64,000 nucleotides of DNA, from assembly GCA_051453625.1 (NCBI GenBank), contig JBOZIK010000001.1:294795007-294859006 (forward strand), in the 5' to 3' direction. The notes below the pieces were generated by a model that saw nothing but the letters and a program-made list of their open reading frames with translations, had not been told where the DNA came from and searched no databases. The position numbers were made by a program, and so were the translations under genes. This DNA is from Welwitschia mirabilis. Taxonomy: Eukaryota > Gnetophyta > Gnetopsida > Welwitschiales. The stretch's first letter is position 1; each line of letters begins with the position of its first letter. Below, one piece after another: positions 36,941 through 48,357 of this stretch.

Positions 36941-37129
36941 TAAACAAATAAGTTAAAATCCAAAAATATCTATGAATTTGATGTAGAAATACCTTTTGTT
37001 CATTGTGTATACAATATTTAAAAGTCTAATGGCATACTAAATAGTTGGTAATGTCTTCATACCAAGTGTCTTTAGGGTGTGTTAGAAATTTGATAAAAGA
37101 GTATGTGCTCATCTAAAAGTTAATCATAG

Positions 37130-38316
37130 GAGTTATCATCATCTTGTGTTTTAGATTTGATTAGTAAATTGAAAAGATGATTGGCTACTGTTTTTTCATT
37201 CCCTTTTCTATTAATGATTAAGATGTCAAATTCTTGTACAAGAAGAATCCACCTCAAAACTCTAGAATTTAGCTAAGGTTTAGACAATATATATTTAATT
37301 GTTGAATGATCTTTATGAATATTAGTATGAAAGCCAATAAAATAATGTCCAATTTTTTCTAATCATAGTACAATTACTAACAATTTCCTCTTAGTGATTG
37401 AATAATTAATTTGATCTAGATTTAGCATTCTACTAAAGTAAGCAATGACATAATTTTTCTCATTAATCGTCTACTACAAAATAGATCCTATTGAATAGTT
37501 ATTAGTATCTATCATTAATTTAAAACTAAACTACCAATTAGGACCTTACAATATAGGAGTAGTTATTAATTTTTCCTTGATGAATTCAAAGGCTTATTGA
37601 TGATTAACATTCTAATTAAAAGATGTATCTTTATCTAGTAGGCTATAAAGGGGTTTATGACATTTTGAATAACCTTCAATGAACCTCCTATAAAACCCTA
37701 GATGCCTAAGAAATAATCTCAATTATTTAAGAGAATTTGGAGGCCCTAGGTTTTGGATTAATTTAATCTTGAAGGGATTCATTTTGATGGCTTTCTTAAA
37801 AATAATATAATGCAAACTAAACCCTTAGTAAGCATAAATAAAGATTTATCCTAGCTTAATTTTAATTCTCTCTTAATACATTTATTCAAAATCTTTTTAA
37901 GGTATAAAATTATTTACTCAAAAGAGTCTCCCCACATTGAGAAATCATCCATGAAAGCCTCCATAAAATCATCAAGTATGTTGATGAAAATACCTTGCAT
38001 GGCTTTTTGAAAAGTACCTAGAGCATTACATAATCCAAATGACATCCTCTGGAATGCATAAGTTCTAAAGGTAAAGTAAAATTCATTAAAGATTAATCCT
38101 CTGATGCAATGTGGATTTGATTATATCCATTGTACCCATCTAAAAAATAGTAGAAGTTTTGTCCTTGTATTTTATCAAGCACTTGATCAAGTAATGGTAG
38201 AGGAAAATGGTCTTTCTTTGTAACTTTATTGAGTTTTGGAAATCTATACAGACCCTTCATTCATTCTCTTTCTTAGGTACAACTATTATTGGGCTTATCC
38301 ACTCACTATCAGCAAT
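37130..38316 (-). pseudogene. Outer gypsy reverse transcriptase and RNase H
   Basis: RT motifs in minus sense include WISPIIVVPKKENE (38,270), VCIDFQ, FMEAFMDDFSMWG (the DD pair near 37,940-37,950, intact), SLKLRLFLRHLGFYRRFIEG and NCNHQ..FEFIKEKL. RNase H follows with NYSITKRKLLVIVL, DHSTIKYLLS and LNSRVLRWILLVQEFDI near 37,230. This places it in the Athila/Tat RT group. Small gaps at 38,317-38,326 (10 N) and 38,593-38,615 (23 N) interrupt the start. Stops in all frames. Confidence 0.86.
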
Positions 38317-38961
38317 NNNNNNNNNNTGATATTTGCATCCATTAGCTTTATGATTTTATCTTTTACAACCTATTTTAGGACTGGTTTTAGTATTCTCTAG
38401 GGTTGGCATATACGTTTTACCTTATCCTCTAAGTAAATTTTATATTGTACTATGGATGAAGGGACACCTACAAGGTCTCTATGAGTTCATGCAAAAACTT
38501 TAGCTTTCTTTTATAATAGTAAAATGAGGATTTTTTATTGTTTAGCATTTAGTTCAAAACTAATTACCAAAGGTTCGGTTGTATTTTCACCTNNNNNNNN
38601 NNNNNNNNNNNNNNNAGGTAATTCTTTTAACTAAAGTTCTATTGGTCTCTTGTTGAATTTTTGAATCTATGTTTTCTACTTTCTCACTCAAACATTGGGT
38701 AGATTTTATAAGGCCTTTTCTTATGTCTTCCATAGGAATTTATTCAAAGGTTATAAGTGATTCCTACTATTGTTTGTTTTCATCTCTTAAGTCAAAATTG
38801 AGTTCACATGAAGTAGGGGAGTCAAGATAATTTTCAAGCATTTGCAATTGTGAAGATGACTAGGAATAAGGATTTGGTTCCCCTGTTATCAAAATGAGTC
38901 CCTCCTCACTCTTGTTTTTAAGGAAATGATAGGCTACTATATAAATCAAGTTACCCACACA
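38100..38961 (-). repeat. Protease-RT linker plus RT start, copy A of an 800-bp duplication
   Basis: This segment is repeated in diverged form at 39,062-39,860 in the same order and strand. Shared landmarks are the ATCCATT..ACCCATCTA start, TTTTACAAcCTATTTTAGGA, GGACACCTACAAG and CTATTGGTCTCT. Copy A runs on into the rest of RT; copy B runs back into the protease. A 100-N gap separates them. Confidence 0.85.
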
Positions 38962-39061
38962 NNNNNNNNNNNNNNNNNNNNNNNNNNNNNNNNNNNNNNN
39001 NNNNNNNNNNNNNNNNNNNNNNNNNNNNNNNNNNNNNNNNNNNNNNNNNNNNNNNNNNNNN
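38962..39061. other. Scaffold gap (exactly 100 N) between duplicated linker-RT copies
   Basis: Exactly 100 N, flanked by the two copies described at 38,100-38,961 and 39,062-39,860. The real distance, and the linkage itself, are uncertain. Confidence 0.95.
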
Positions 39062-39860
39062 TTATACTTGTTCTATCCATTTAGAAAATATTAAAAGTTG
39101 TATCCCTATATTTTCTCAAGTAAGTGATTAAGAACTGATAGAGAAAGATGATATTTCTTTGTAAGTTGATTGAGTTCTTAAAACTCTATATAGACTCTCC
39201 ATTTATTTCCTTTCCTATGTATAACTATCATTGGGTTTAGTAATTCATTAAGAGTAATTAAATAGATGGTATTTACATCCACTAGATTAATGATTTCATC
39301 TTTTACAATCTATTTTAGGATTGGATATAATATTCTCTATGTTGGTGTATATCTTTTACCTTATCATATAAGTAAATTTTATGTTGTGTTATGTGTAAAT
39401 GGACACCTACAAGATCTTTATAAATCAATGTAAAAACTTATACCTTATTTTTTAATAGCAAAATTAGGACTTTTCCTTTGTCATAATTCAATTCAAAACT
39501 AATTACTAGAGGTTGCATCATGTTTTATCCTATAAATACACATTTTAGATGCTAGGGTAGTTATTTCAACTAACGTTCTATTGGTCTATTCATTTGATGA
39601 CTTTCTAGATCTGTGTTTTATTCTTCCTCACTCAAATATGAAGCAAATTTTGATAGGCCTCTTCTCATGTATTTCATAGAATTTTATTTAAAAATATTAG
39701 GTAATTCTTGCTATTGTTTGTTTTCATTTCTTAATTCAAAATTAATTTCATAAGAATTAAAAGAGTTAAGACATTTTTCAAGTAATTATAATTATGGAGA
39801 TGTCTAATAATATGTATTTGATTCCTCTATTATTAAAGGGAATTCCTCTTCACTCTTGTT
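39062..39860 (-). repeat. Protease-RT linker plus RT start, copy B
   Basis: Diverged copy of 38,100-38,961. It includes the first RT segment (KRKMESLYR-like at about 39,190) and the linker that adjoins the protease at 39,870. The divergence is visible in most 20-base windows, so it is not a simple allelic duplicate. Confidence 0.83.
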
Positions 39861-39869
39861 TTTAGGAAA

Positions 39870-40330
39870 ATTATATGCTCTTATATGGCTTGAGTTATCC
39901 ACACCTTCCTCATCTTCATCATCCAATTTTAAATGCTTCTTAACTACATCATAAACTTTTACATCAAATTTTTCACTCTCAAATTATAAGGCGAGGATGT
40001 CATTTCTTGTATTGATAACCCCATTTGCACTTTTTAATCATGCTCTACCTAGGATCAAAGGATATCCATTTTTTTTTGTTACCTCTAACATAACAAAATC
40101 TATTGGATAAAATCCTTTGTTAACCTAAATCACTAAATCCTTTACAATACCTATGGCTTTTTTAAAAGAATCATCTACTAACTTTAGAACAACATTCATA
40201 GGTTGTAGGTGGCCTTGTAGTTTAAGTCTCTTTATGATATGTTTTGACATCATGTTTACTCTTGTCCCCAAATAAATTAAACAATGTTTCAACCTAAAAC
40301 TTTTCTCTAAAATGATATTCAAGGTTGTGA
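39870..40330 (-). pseudogene. Outer gypsy aspartic protease
   Basis: An open frame (40,125-40,322) reads CLIYLGTRVNMMSKHIIKRL, then VVLKLVDDSFKKAIGIVKDL. It continues in other frames as GFYPIDFVMLEV, PLILGRA and NGVINTRNDILAL, ending in an acidic LDDEDEEGVDN stretch. This is the retropepsin of plant gypsy elements (family CLIDLGASVNVM); the catalytic D has become Y, abolishing activity. Confidence 0.86.
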
Positions 40331-40399
40331 TCCTAAATCCTTGTACTTTGCACTTTGTTGGCTAAATTGCAAAATCCATTAATTAGATAAATAGACTCT

Positions 40400-42480
40400 T
40401 TCATAAAGATTTTGTTAATGATTTCTCTTCACTAAATTCCTAAGTGCCTTCTCATACTTTTTATTGTCTCTTAACAATTTCCAAATAGACATAAGTAGAG
40501 ATGCTTCTTTCAAAAGGGTCTATAATTTAATACTTAAATCTTTATAATTTTTTTGCAATCTCTTGGTGAAAGATATTATTCCATATTTGGCATTATTGTG
40601 TTCTGACATTCTAATTTCTCTTATTTAATATTTTCATCTTTACTTTCTAGTGGTTGGAGTTCTTCTACTTTTATTTCATTTTTTTAAATCACTCTCTATA
40701 CTTACTTTACTTCTAGTTATGGATTTTGAATTCTTGATCCAACTGGGATTTGAGTGATTACTTGAAGATAAGGCCTTAATATTCCTTATGTTGGAATTCA
40801 ATGTTTGTTGCATAAATCCCATAAGCTTGTTTAAGTTTTCATTGGTTTGTGTCATAGCTTATCAAAGGTTGGTAAAATTCTTTTTCATCTTTTATTGTAA
40901 GGATTCCAAATTGACTTGAAAAGTACTAGGAGAAGATTGCTCAGCAAAAGAGGTTGATTGGTTATAAGAAGAAAAAGTAGATGGACTTGGATTTATTAAT
41001 GATTCTCATGTATTATTCCTAAAAACTCTTACTTTAAAGGTTTATAGAATATATTGAAATTATCTTTTAGATATAGAGAGGCATATTTTTGTGTATTTTA
41101 GTTTATATTATTGAGGACCCATAATTCTTCATAAACATTGTTCTAATAAAAAGGAAAAGTAGGACATTTTTCAACCTCATGATTAAGGTATTGATAAAAT
41201 AGGCATTTCATTTTCTTAAAAGTAGCTTCTTCCTTCATCTTGTTATTACATTTTTTAGATTTTAGATCTTTCACTATGACATCTACCTTCTGTAATGTTT
41301 CTATTATAGTTTTTAGTGATTCTTCTAGTACTTATTTGACTACAAAGGCTTCTTTACTTATCTCAATGCTTTTCATTTATCTTAGTTGTCTTTCTAACAT
41401 AGGTACTTCTTCTTTTATTGGCTACCATGATTTAGTTTACTCTTGTAGAGATTTTAATTTTAGCCAAGATTGATTTAATGGAACTTCCATAATATTCCCT
41501 TCAGAAGCAAAGTCCACCATTTGGTTAGTATTAGGTAAAAGACTTTCCACAAAATAACCTACTAATTTATAATCTTTAGTGTCATTCATTGGGTACCTAG
41601 TAACATAAGATGAAAATCTCTAAAATTCTATAACATATTCTTCCTCTTTCTATCATTTAAAATGAATGATCCTTTCTCTAAGGCCTTGAAATTTAGAGTT
41701 AGTGAAGTATCTGTCAGGATAGTCTCTCTCCATTTGATTCCTAGAAGTGAGATTGATAAGCAAGATAATAGAACTAGTACCTAGTATTCTCCATGAGTGC
41801 CATTTTAAACACCATCAAGTAGAGTCTATCATTAATTGGCTTTCCTAAAGTATAAAGAAAGAAAGCAAGATCGATTAGAAATTGTAGTGGATCTTTATTA
41901 CCTTTTCCATTGTATTTAGGTAATGCACTTAAATTCTTTATCTCTACATCCTCTTCACTAGGTAAATTAATTGGGTTGTAAATCTCTCTATTTTTCCTCT
42001 ATAAAGAATATCTTAAGGTTCTTAAAGCTAAAAGGTTCCTAACCATGTTTGCATATTTTTAGTTTGTATTTTTGATTGCTCTTTTACTTAAGATTCGATT
42101 AGAATCCCCTCAATGAGTTTTAGATTTCTTAATGATTTGAAGGGAGTAGAAGGGGTCTAGAGAATACCTCTCTCAGATTATATTTTATTCTTTTAAAAAT
42201 AAAAGCAAATCCTACATTTTAAGTGTTAGTTTATGAAATAAAAACAAGTTTAGCATGGTTCACATTTGTGGTCACTTGACAAGATGAAGAAATGGAATCT
42301 TGGTTTTTGTAAGACACAAGTGAAGTCCAAACTTTTTGTGGCTTTTGTATAATTTGCTAGTATTCTTATAATTAAAGAGACCATTATTTATATTTTTAAA
42401 TAAATTTTGATTTTTTTCTCTTTTTTTAACATAAAAAATATTTTTTGTATTGCATCCAAACAAAAACTAACTTACTGATG
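40400..42480 (-). pseudogene. Outer gypsy gag with zinc knuckle
   Basis: In minus sense the capsid part includes DRYFTNSKFQGLRERIIHFK, then RFSSYVTRYPMND, KLVGYFVESLLPNTNQMVDF and NIMEVPLNQSW between about 41,740 and 41,450. A zinc knuckle near 41,165-41,210 reads CLFYQYLNHEVEKC, fitting C-x2-C-x4-H-x4-C except that the second Cys is Tyr. The 40,400-41,100 part is lysine/serine-rich linker. Short open frames on the plus strand here (e.g. 41,240-41,473) are shadows of this gene. Confidence 0.86.
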
Positions 42481-42548
42481 AAATTTATGAAAGAAACAAA
42501 ATAATGGAGAAATTTAAATAAAACTAAAATTCCAAGAATACTAGCACC

Positions 42549-42566
42549 TCCCTGTTAATGGCACTC
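42549..42566 (-). other. Decayed tRNA-Asp primer-binding site, outer gypsy
   Basis: Plus-strand TCCCTGTTAATGGCACTC lies three bases before the LTR start TGTTGAAG at 42,570. It matches most of the 3' end of tRNA-Asp, with more mutations than the inner element's site. The AGGTGCTAG that follows on the minus strand is also usual next to such sites. Confidence 0.7.
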
Positions 42567-42569
42567 AAA

Positions 42570-43568
42570 TGTTGAAGCTTGTTCAACAACCTGATTAATC
42601 CATGGAGATGTAACAGTTAGGGATTTTCAAGATCCTTTATTAAAAATGTTTTTAAAGAAAACTAATTTGGAAATCTAATAAAAGGACTAGGTAATTCTTA
42701 ATTTTAAGCTTACTAAGAAAACTTCAAATGTGGATATCAAAAAACTAGCAAAATGTAAATTAAAAAATAAAAATTTTCTTTTTACAAAGAAGTAAGATTT
42801 TGTCCAAGCTCATACTTCAATCGCTAAAACCCTAACCATAAAAATGATTAACGTCTTAGCAAGTAAAGTTTTTAAAAGTTTGACAAATTAATATCTCTTC
42901 TACTTATGCTCTTGTAAGATTTAAGAAGAGATTAAAACATCTATAATTGAAATTATGATATATTAATAGTAGTTTATGAATCTTTAAAAATAATAAAAGC
43001 TAATAGAGAAATTGAATTTCAATACAGAGGGAACTTTAAAACCCCTTTTTTTTCTTTTCTTTTTTTTTTTTTTGGTAAAGGAAATAGTTTTTCAAGATAC
43101 ATTCTGTTCTTTTTTCAAGCATTTTAAATGCTTAAGAAGATGGAAGGAAAAATTGTAATGATTGAATACAAAACTTGGTCTACTTGTGTTGGGTTGTTAA
43201 TAGAATTTAGACCTTGACACATGGCAATCTGACCAGTCAATAGGAATATTATATAGGAACATTATATATACAATAAACTTTTGATGCATACAATGTTTGT
43301 TCCATGATAACTAAGGAGAATGAATACATCTTTGTAAAAGTATTATTCTATTCTAGACATTTTTGGTAGGCATAAACTCTTTCATATCCTTTACTTTTGA
43401 TGTTTCTCCTCTTTTTCTTTAAAATCTCTCCTGCATGATAAAATATCATTCATAAGTTAATTGTAGCATATCATTTCATAATATTATAATTTAAGCATTA
43501 ATGATCAATTTGAGAGAGTACTAGATCATATAAAAATAATAAAAACTTCCCTTTTTTTAATTCTTACA
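42570..43568 (-). repeat. 5' LTR of the outer gypsy (right copy, complete)
   Basis: 999 bp from TGTTGAAGCT to TTCTTACA, homologous to 17,794-18,706. It is followed by TTAGG (43,569-43,573), the expected right target duplication, whose partner is hidden in the left gap. It contains a long T run at 43,055-43,074. Confidence 0.88.
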
Positions 43569-43584
43569 TTAGGAAATATCTTTC

Positions 43585-43830
43585 ACAAAGTAGATGTCTA
43601 CTTTTCATGTTTTACGTGTCTTTTAGTAGGTAGACATCTATCAAGTACTACTACAAAATAAAAAAATGTTAAAAACTAAGGGTTTAACCCTTTTTAATCA
43701 TAAAAGGGGCATCATATCTCATTTTTAATCCTCCACTTGATAGGTATCCATCTTAGAGCACTTCTCAAGGCTATTTTTCTTAGATTTCTCTATAAAGACA
43801 TCTTGCATTTGGTAGACATCTTCACAACTA
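43585..43830 (+). repeat. Copia internal motif cluster, right side of the gypsy insertion
   Basis: AGATGTCTACTT, ACGTGTCTTT, AGACATCTATCA, AAGACATCTTG and AGACATCTTC recur here, the same motif family as at 17,060-17,250 and in the LTRs. It shows the SIRE-like element resuming after the gypsy. Confidence 0.65.
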
Positions 43831-43930
43831 GTAGAAACAAGTGTTATTTTTTTCATAAATGCATATTTTTAGTGATTCTCTATATTTTAGTTAATTTTTC
43901 TTCATATTTCCATAAATTTTTCAAAAAATC

Positions 43931-46700
43931 ATGAGAAGAAAGTCCACTGGTGTCTCAAGAGGTAAGGAACTAGCAATGGAGCCATAGAGACCTCAATATG
44001 AACCTTAGTTCTACCATGATGTAACTCCAAAATGGTATAGAAATTAGATAATAAACTCAACAGTTATAGAAAGAATACTTAGCTTTTAGAAATAAAGGAA
44101 AAATCAACTTCTAGCATCCGTCTCTTAGATTGGATGAAACATGATTGTACAGCTATATCAAAATATTCTAGATCTAGTTGTAAGAGGCTAACATCCATTA
44201 AATTAGTGATAGTACTAGGGCATTTTAGACACAGGTTAGAGGTACTTCATTATATCTTACTCTCATTTTTATTAATTCTATTCTTGGCATTAATCATTTT
44301 GAGNNNNNNNNNNNNNNNNNNNNNNNNNNNNNNNNNNNNNNNNNNNNNNNNNNNNNNNNNNNNNNNNNNNNNNNNNNNNNNNNNNNNNNNNNNNNNNNNN
44401 NNNNNNNNNNNNNNNNNNNNNNNNNNNNNNNNNNNNNNNNNNNNNNNNNNNNNNNNNNNNNNNNNNNNNNNNNNNNNNNNNNNNNNNNNNNNNNNNNNNN
44501 NNNNNNNNNNNNNNNNNNNNNNNNNNNNNNNNNNNNNNNNNNNNNNNNNNNNNNNNNNNNNNNNNNNNNNNNNNNNNNNNNNNNNNNNNNNNNNNNNNNN
44601 NNNNNNNNNNNNNNNNNNNNNNNNNNNNNNNNNNNNNNNNNNNNNNNNNNNNNNNNNNNNNNNNNNNNNNNNNNNNNNNNNNNNNNNNNNNNNNNNNNNN
44701 NNNNNNNNNNNNNNNNNNNNNNNNNNNNNNNNNNNNNNNNNNNNNNNNNNNNNNNNNNNNNNNNNNNNNNNNNNNNNNNNNNNNNNNNNNNNNNNNNNNN
44801 NNNNNNNNNNNNNNNNNNNNNNNNNNNNNNNNNNNNNNNNNNNNNNNNNNNNNNNNNNNNNNNNNNNNNNNNNNNNNNNNNNNNNNNNNNNNNNNNNNNN
44901 NNNNNNNNNNNNNNNNNNNNNNNNNNNNNNNNNNNNNNNNNNNNNNNNNNNNNNNNNNNNNNNNNNNNNNNNNNNNNNNNNNNNNNNNNNNNNNNNNNNN
45001 NNNNNNNNNNNNNNNNNNNNNNNNNNNNNNNNNNNNNNNNNNNNNNNNNNNNNNNNNNNNNNNNNNNNNNNNNNNNNNNNNNNNNNNNNNNCTCTAGGAT
45101 GAATTTTCATGAAAACATAGAGATATGCTTTCCTATTCATCTATACTCATCTTGATTATGTTCTACAAAATTTTTATTAAGTGTAGTAGCTATAGTTATT
45201 GCAACCCCATGTAGACATTTATTGTATTCTATCTTCTTACTAGCTTAAAGATTGATTTGGGATTTATTTTATGCATGGATATTATCACTTTGTTTTGAAA
45301 GGATTGGACTTTGAGTTACCCTTGTTTAATTAGCTTAATTATTAGTAGTGCTAGTATATTAGTGCCACAGGTGAATCTTATTCATCAAAAAAAGACTATG
45401 GTAGAATTTAATAAGAAATAGTGTGTACCATTTTCAACTGGTGAGGCCACTACTAGAAGATCACCAAAATCACAGTTTAAGAGATCATACTCCACAGCTT
45501 CTTATAGTTTATCATTTATTAAAAATGGGTTAAAATCTATAGCAAAGATGATTGGAAAGATTTTTAGTAATTTAGGCTAAAAAAGCATATATCCACAGTT
45601 AGCAAAGACAAAGAAATAGCAGGCAAATGGGAATCCATGGGGACTCCCACTTGGATAGACTCATAAAATGAATTAGAGGAAAAATAACCTCCAACTCCAT
45701 AGGGTACATGATATGATTCAATGCAAACAACAAGTAGTAATTCTTTAAAGTCTTTAAGAAAGAAGGCATAGGTTCAAGAAAAGAATCAAGTTCTTACATA
45801 GGCATAAGTTCATGGGTAGCAACAGGCTTTAGGACCTTCACAGGAATAATATCAGGTATAGTTAGAGAGCTCTAACATTCAGCTCCTTATCTTTCACATG
45901 CCACATTGCAAACTACCTATTCATTATCCTTCACAACCATCATCAATTCCTTGCTCCTCATCATCACTGCACATGTCATCTCCATTAACACCTTACATAG
46001 AGCGTATTCATGTTTTATTACTTACCATAGCACCACCACCATCCTTTACTAAGTCCACCACTATTAGCTTCTTTGGAACTTCCATCACTTCTTAGACATA
46101 CTCATGTATGAGAAGAGAGGCCTATAAGGGCCCCAATAAGACTTCTCAGTGACCTTTTAGGAAGTGTCACATGCCTCTACCCACATCCTCCTCATCCTAT
46201 ACCATTCAAATATCCACTACCCATGATAGCAATGATGATAGTAATGAAGAAGGAGAACGCACACACTATACCAATGACTCTGCACTTAATGACTAGCTCC
46301 TTTTTACATGCTATCCAAAAAGGGAAAGAATCAAAGGAAAATTAGTTTGAGAAAATCAGTTTTAGCATATAAATCTTGTATGGGCATAGAGGACTTGATT
46401 ATGAGATTAATGGATTTAACTCCCTAAGTGACATCATTATTAATTGATAATCACTTTTGATTATTGACACATATTGTTATGATCTGATTTTTATACCACT
46501 GTTGTTATACACTATTGGTTATTGGCATACTCTTCATGCTTTAATATCATTTCTTATTTAGACTATTAAAATGATATGTCTTATTATTATTGTTGGCATA
46601 TTTTACTTAATTAGTTATTACTTTTCTCGAATGAAATTATCTAATGCTTATGTGCCTTTCTTAATCAACACTCTGCATGTTTATTTGTATGATGAATCAA
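43931..46700 (+). pseudogene. Envelope-like (post-pol) region of the SIRE-like element
   Basis: It begins with an ATG at 43,931 giving RRKSTGVSRGKELAMEP, and continues in other frames with TVIERILSF and an open frame at 44,134 containing KHDCTAIS. After a 788-N gap (44,304-45,091) frames give TRRSPKSQFKRSYSTASYSL (45,450-45,515) and a proline/serine-rich open frame at 45,898-46,095. SIRE/Maximus elements carry such a third region after pol, often called envelope-like; its function is unproven. I assign it from position and general character, not from a specific motif match. Confidence 0.55.
44304..45091. other. Assembly gap (788 N) inside the envelope-like region
   Basis: Only N. Long apparent open frames crossing it on both strands are artefacts of translating N. 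Confidence 0.95.
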
Positions 46701-46824
46701 TATGTTTCTATACTATTAATAAAACATGGTAATGTGCTTATCTCTCTCTTGAATTTGAACATCTCAATTCAGTTGATTAAATGTGATTATACTAGTAAAG
46801 ATTTACCAAGTTTTAGACATCATT

Positions 46825-46837
46825 AAAAAGGGGGAGA
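46825..46837 (+). other. Polypurine tract of the SIRE-like element (AAAAAGGGGGAGA)
   Basis: A perfect purine run one base before the 3' LTR start at 46,839. The sequence AAAAAGGGGGAGA is characteristic of SIRE/Maximus copia elements. Confidence 0.9.
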
Positions 46838-46838
46838 T

Positions 46839-48352
46839 TATTGGTAAAATGCAATTTTAATGATTTTACTTGTCAAATATATTTTGCTATCATGTAGATA
46901 GATTAATATGGATAAAATTAATTTACAAAAAGCATAAGTCAATGTCATACCTAAATATAATATCTCACAAGAAGTTTAGTTAAGGTTTTACAAGTGCAAA
47001 TCTTTAATTAATTGAAGACGTCCACAAAATTGAAGACATCTATGGGGAAGATGTCTGCATATTTGAAGACATCTATGGTAAAGACATCTACATATTTAAA
47101 GACATCTATGCTATACTAGTTTTTAAATCATAAATGAAAGACGACTATCTCAATAAAAATGATTATACTGAAAGATAGATTTGACATGGATGAAAGATGT
47201 CTACACAGTCGAACACGTCTACACTGAACTGGAACAAGTAACAAAGACAATTTATACTTTGATAAATTATTTATGTTCTAGGAAAGATGTTAAGTTTTAA
47301 TTATATATTTATGATCATGAAGAACTAAAGATTATATAGTTCAAGTTTAATCAATATCTAGGTACTTTGACTAAAGAAATCTTCTATGTAGAAGATGTTT
47401 GACTAATGAAAGACGTCTACAATTTTGAAGATATCTATGATAAAAGTTCATGTCAAATACACTGGGCATTACATGCTCGAAGCCTAGACATTTTTATTCA
47501 TTGCAAGATTATTATAAAGTTCAAACATCTATCTTCCTAGGTTAAACAACTAGAAACTCTTTAAAAGATATAAATGTGATAAAATAATCTTATGCATCTA
47601 TAGCACATAATGAAGAATGCATAAATGCATGAGTGATTGGATCTACTCATGAAGCATCAAGCTATTATTTGTAAGAAACTTTCAAGTGATTACATATTTT
47701 ATTTATTAAATCCTATAATGTTGCATCATTCTTTAACATTTGTAATGACGACAATAAGAAGGAACTCAAGATCTTCATCTAAGGAACATCATTCAGACTC
47801 ATTGTTATAGTTGTTGTTATCATTTGTTGGATTAAAAGTGTTGGACTATCATATTCTTAAATACTCTTATTTAATCCATTTTTCATTAGCAAATCTAAGG
47901 TTTCTTGGTAGGATTTAATATTATAAATAAAATGTTGAATGGATATGCTTTTGTAAGTATTTAAAAGCACTTTTTATTATTATATTATTGTTTTTCCCTG
48001 AGAAACGAGAGTGTCACTTACAAGGATCATTTCACATTATGATAGTACTTGTCAGCACATTTTTTGTATTGTGTTATTGTTTAACCATGAAGGGAATAGA
48101 GTGTTACCTTATGAGGAGCATCTCATATTGTATGTAAAGTTGGTAGTACTCCAAAAAAACTATTATGCTTTATAGTTTAAGAATATCCATAGGTGTGAGA
48201 GGAAGCTATCCTCTGTGTGTGGATATAGTCAGGTTGGGGAACCATGTTATCTTGAAAATGTATTCATTATACAACTTTTAAATTTATTTTTTTGTAAAAT
48301 TTCTTTCTAGTAGATTTCATTCGTTCCTCCCCTCTAAGTTCAATGATCCTGA
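46839..48352 (+). repeat. 3' LTR of the SIRE-like copia element
   Basis: Homologous throughout to 10,623-12,103, starting TATTGGTAAAAT and ending AATGATCCTGA. It retains several CpG forms of the U3 motif (GAAGACGTCC near 47,015, ACACGTCTAC near 47,202, AAAGACGTCT near 47,419) that are TG/CA in the 5' LTR. Confidence 0.88.
47569..47575 (+). promoter_or_regulatory. TATA box of the 3' LTR (TATAAAT)
   Basis: Aligned with TATAAAGG at 11,326 of the 5' LTR, in the same context after ACTAGAAACTCTTTAA. This is the U3 promoter element. Confidence 0.6.
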
Positions 48353-48357
48353 CAATC
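48353..48357 (+). repeat. Target-site duplication CAATC, right copy
   Basis: A perfect match to 10,618-10,622. Joining the flanks at one copy gives the presumed empty site ...CATATGCAATCACAAAG. Confidence 0.8.

Larger units (their letters stand above)
17726..43568 (-). mobile_element. Outer Athila/Tat-type Ty3/gypsy element, minus strand, itself invaded
   Basis: Paired LTRs of about 1 kb lie at about 17,726-18,706 and 42,570-43,568. Read on the minus strand they begin TGTAAGA and end CTTCAACA. The order in minus sense is LTR, tRNA-Asp-like primer site (42,549), gag, protease, reverse transcriptase, RNase H, integrase, a long 3' region, polypurine tract (18,707), LTR. That order is Ty3/gypsy, and the tRNA-Asp primer site suggests the Athila/Tat group. 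It carries an inner gypsy (20,607-28,578) and a hAT element (about 28,838-34,420). Without them its length is about 12 kb. The left start is inferred inside a gap. Confidence 0.8.
10623..48352 (+). mobile_element. SIRE/Maximus-like Ty1/copia element, split by nested insertions
   Basis: The order on the plus strand is LTR, initiator-Met tRNA primer site, gag, protease, integrase, reverse transcriptase, RNase H, [large gypsy insertion], envelope-like region, polypurine tract, LTR. LTRs of about 1.5 kb, integrase before reverse transcriptase, an extra region after RNase H and a polypurine tract AAAAAGGGGGAGA are together typical of the SIRE/Maximus lineage. With the gypsy (about 17,726-43,568) removed, the copia is about 12 kb, a normal size for that lineage. 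All reading frames are broken by stops, so the copy is dead. It is bounded by the CAATC duplication. Confidence 0.85.

Noticed and set aside
44134-45140. Two long opposite-strand open frames of about 300 codons
   Set aside because: They consist mainly of translated N. Only the few residues before the gap on the plus strand may belong to the envelope-like region.
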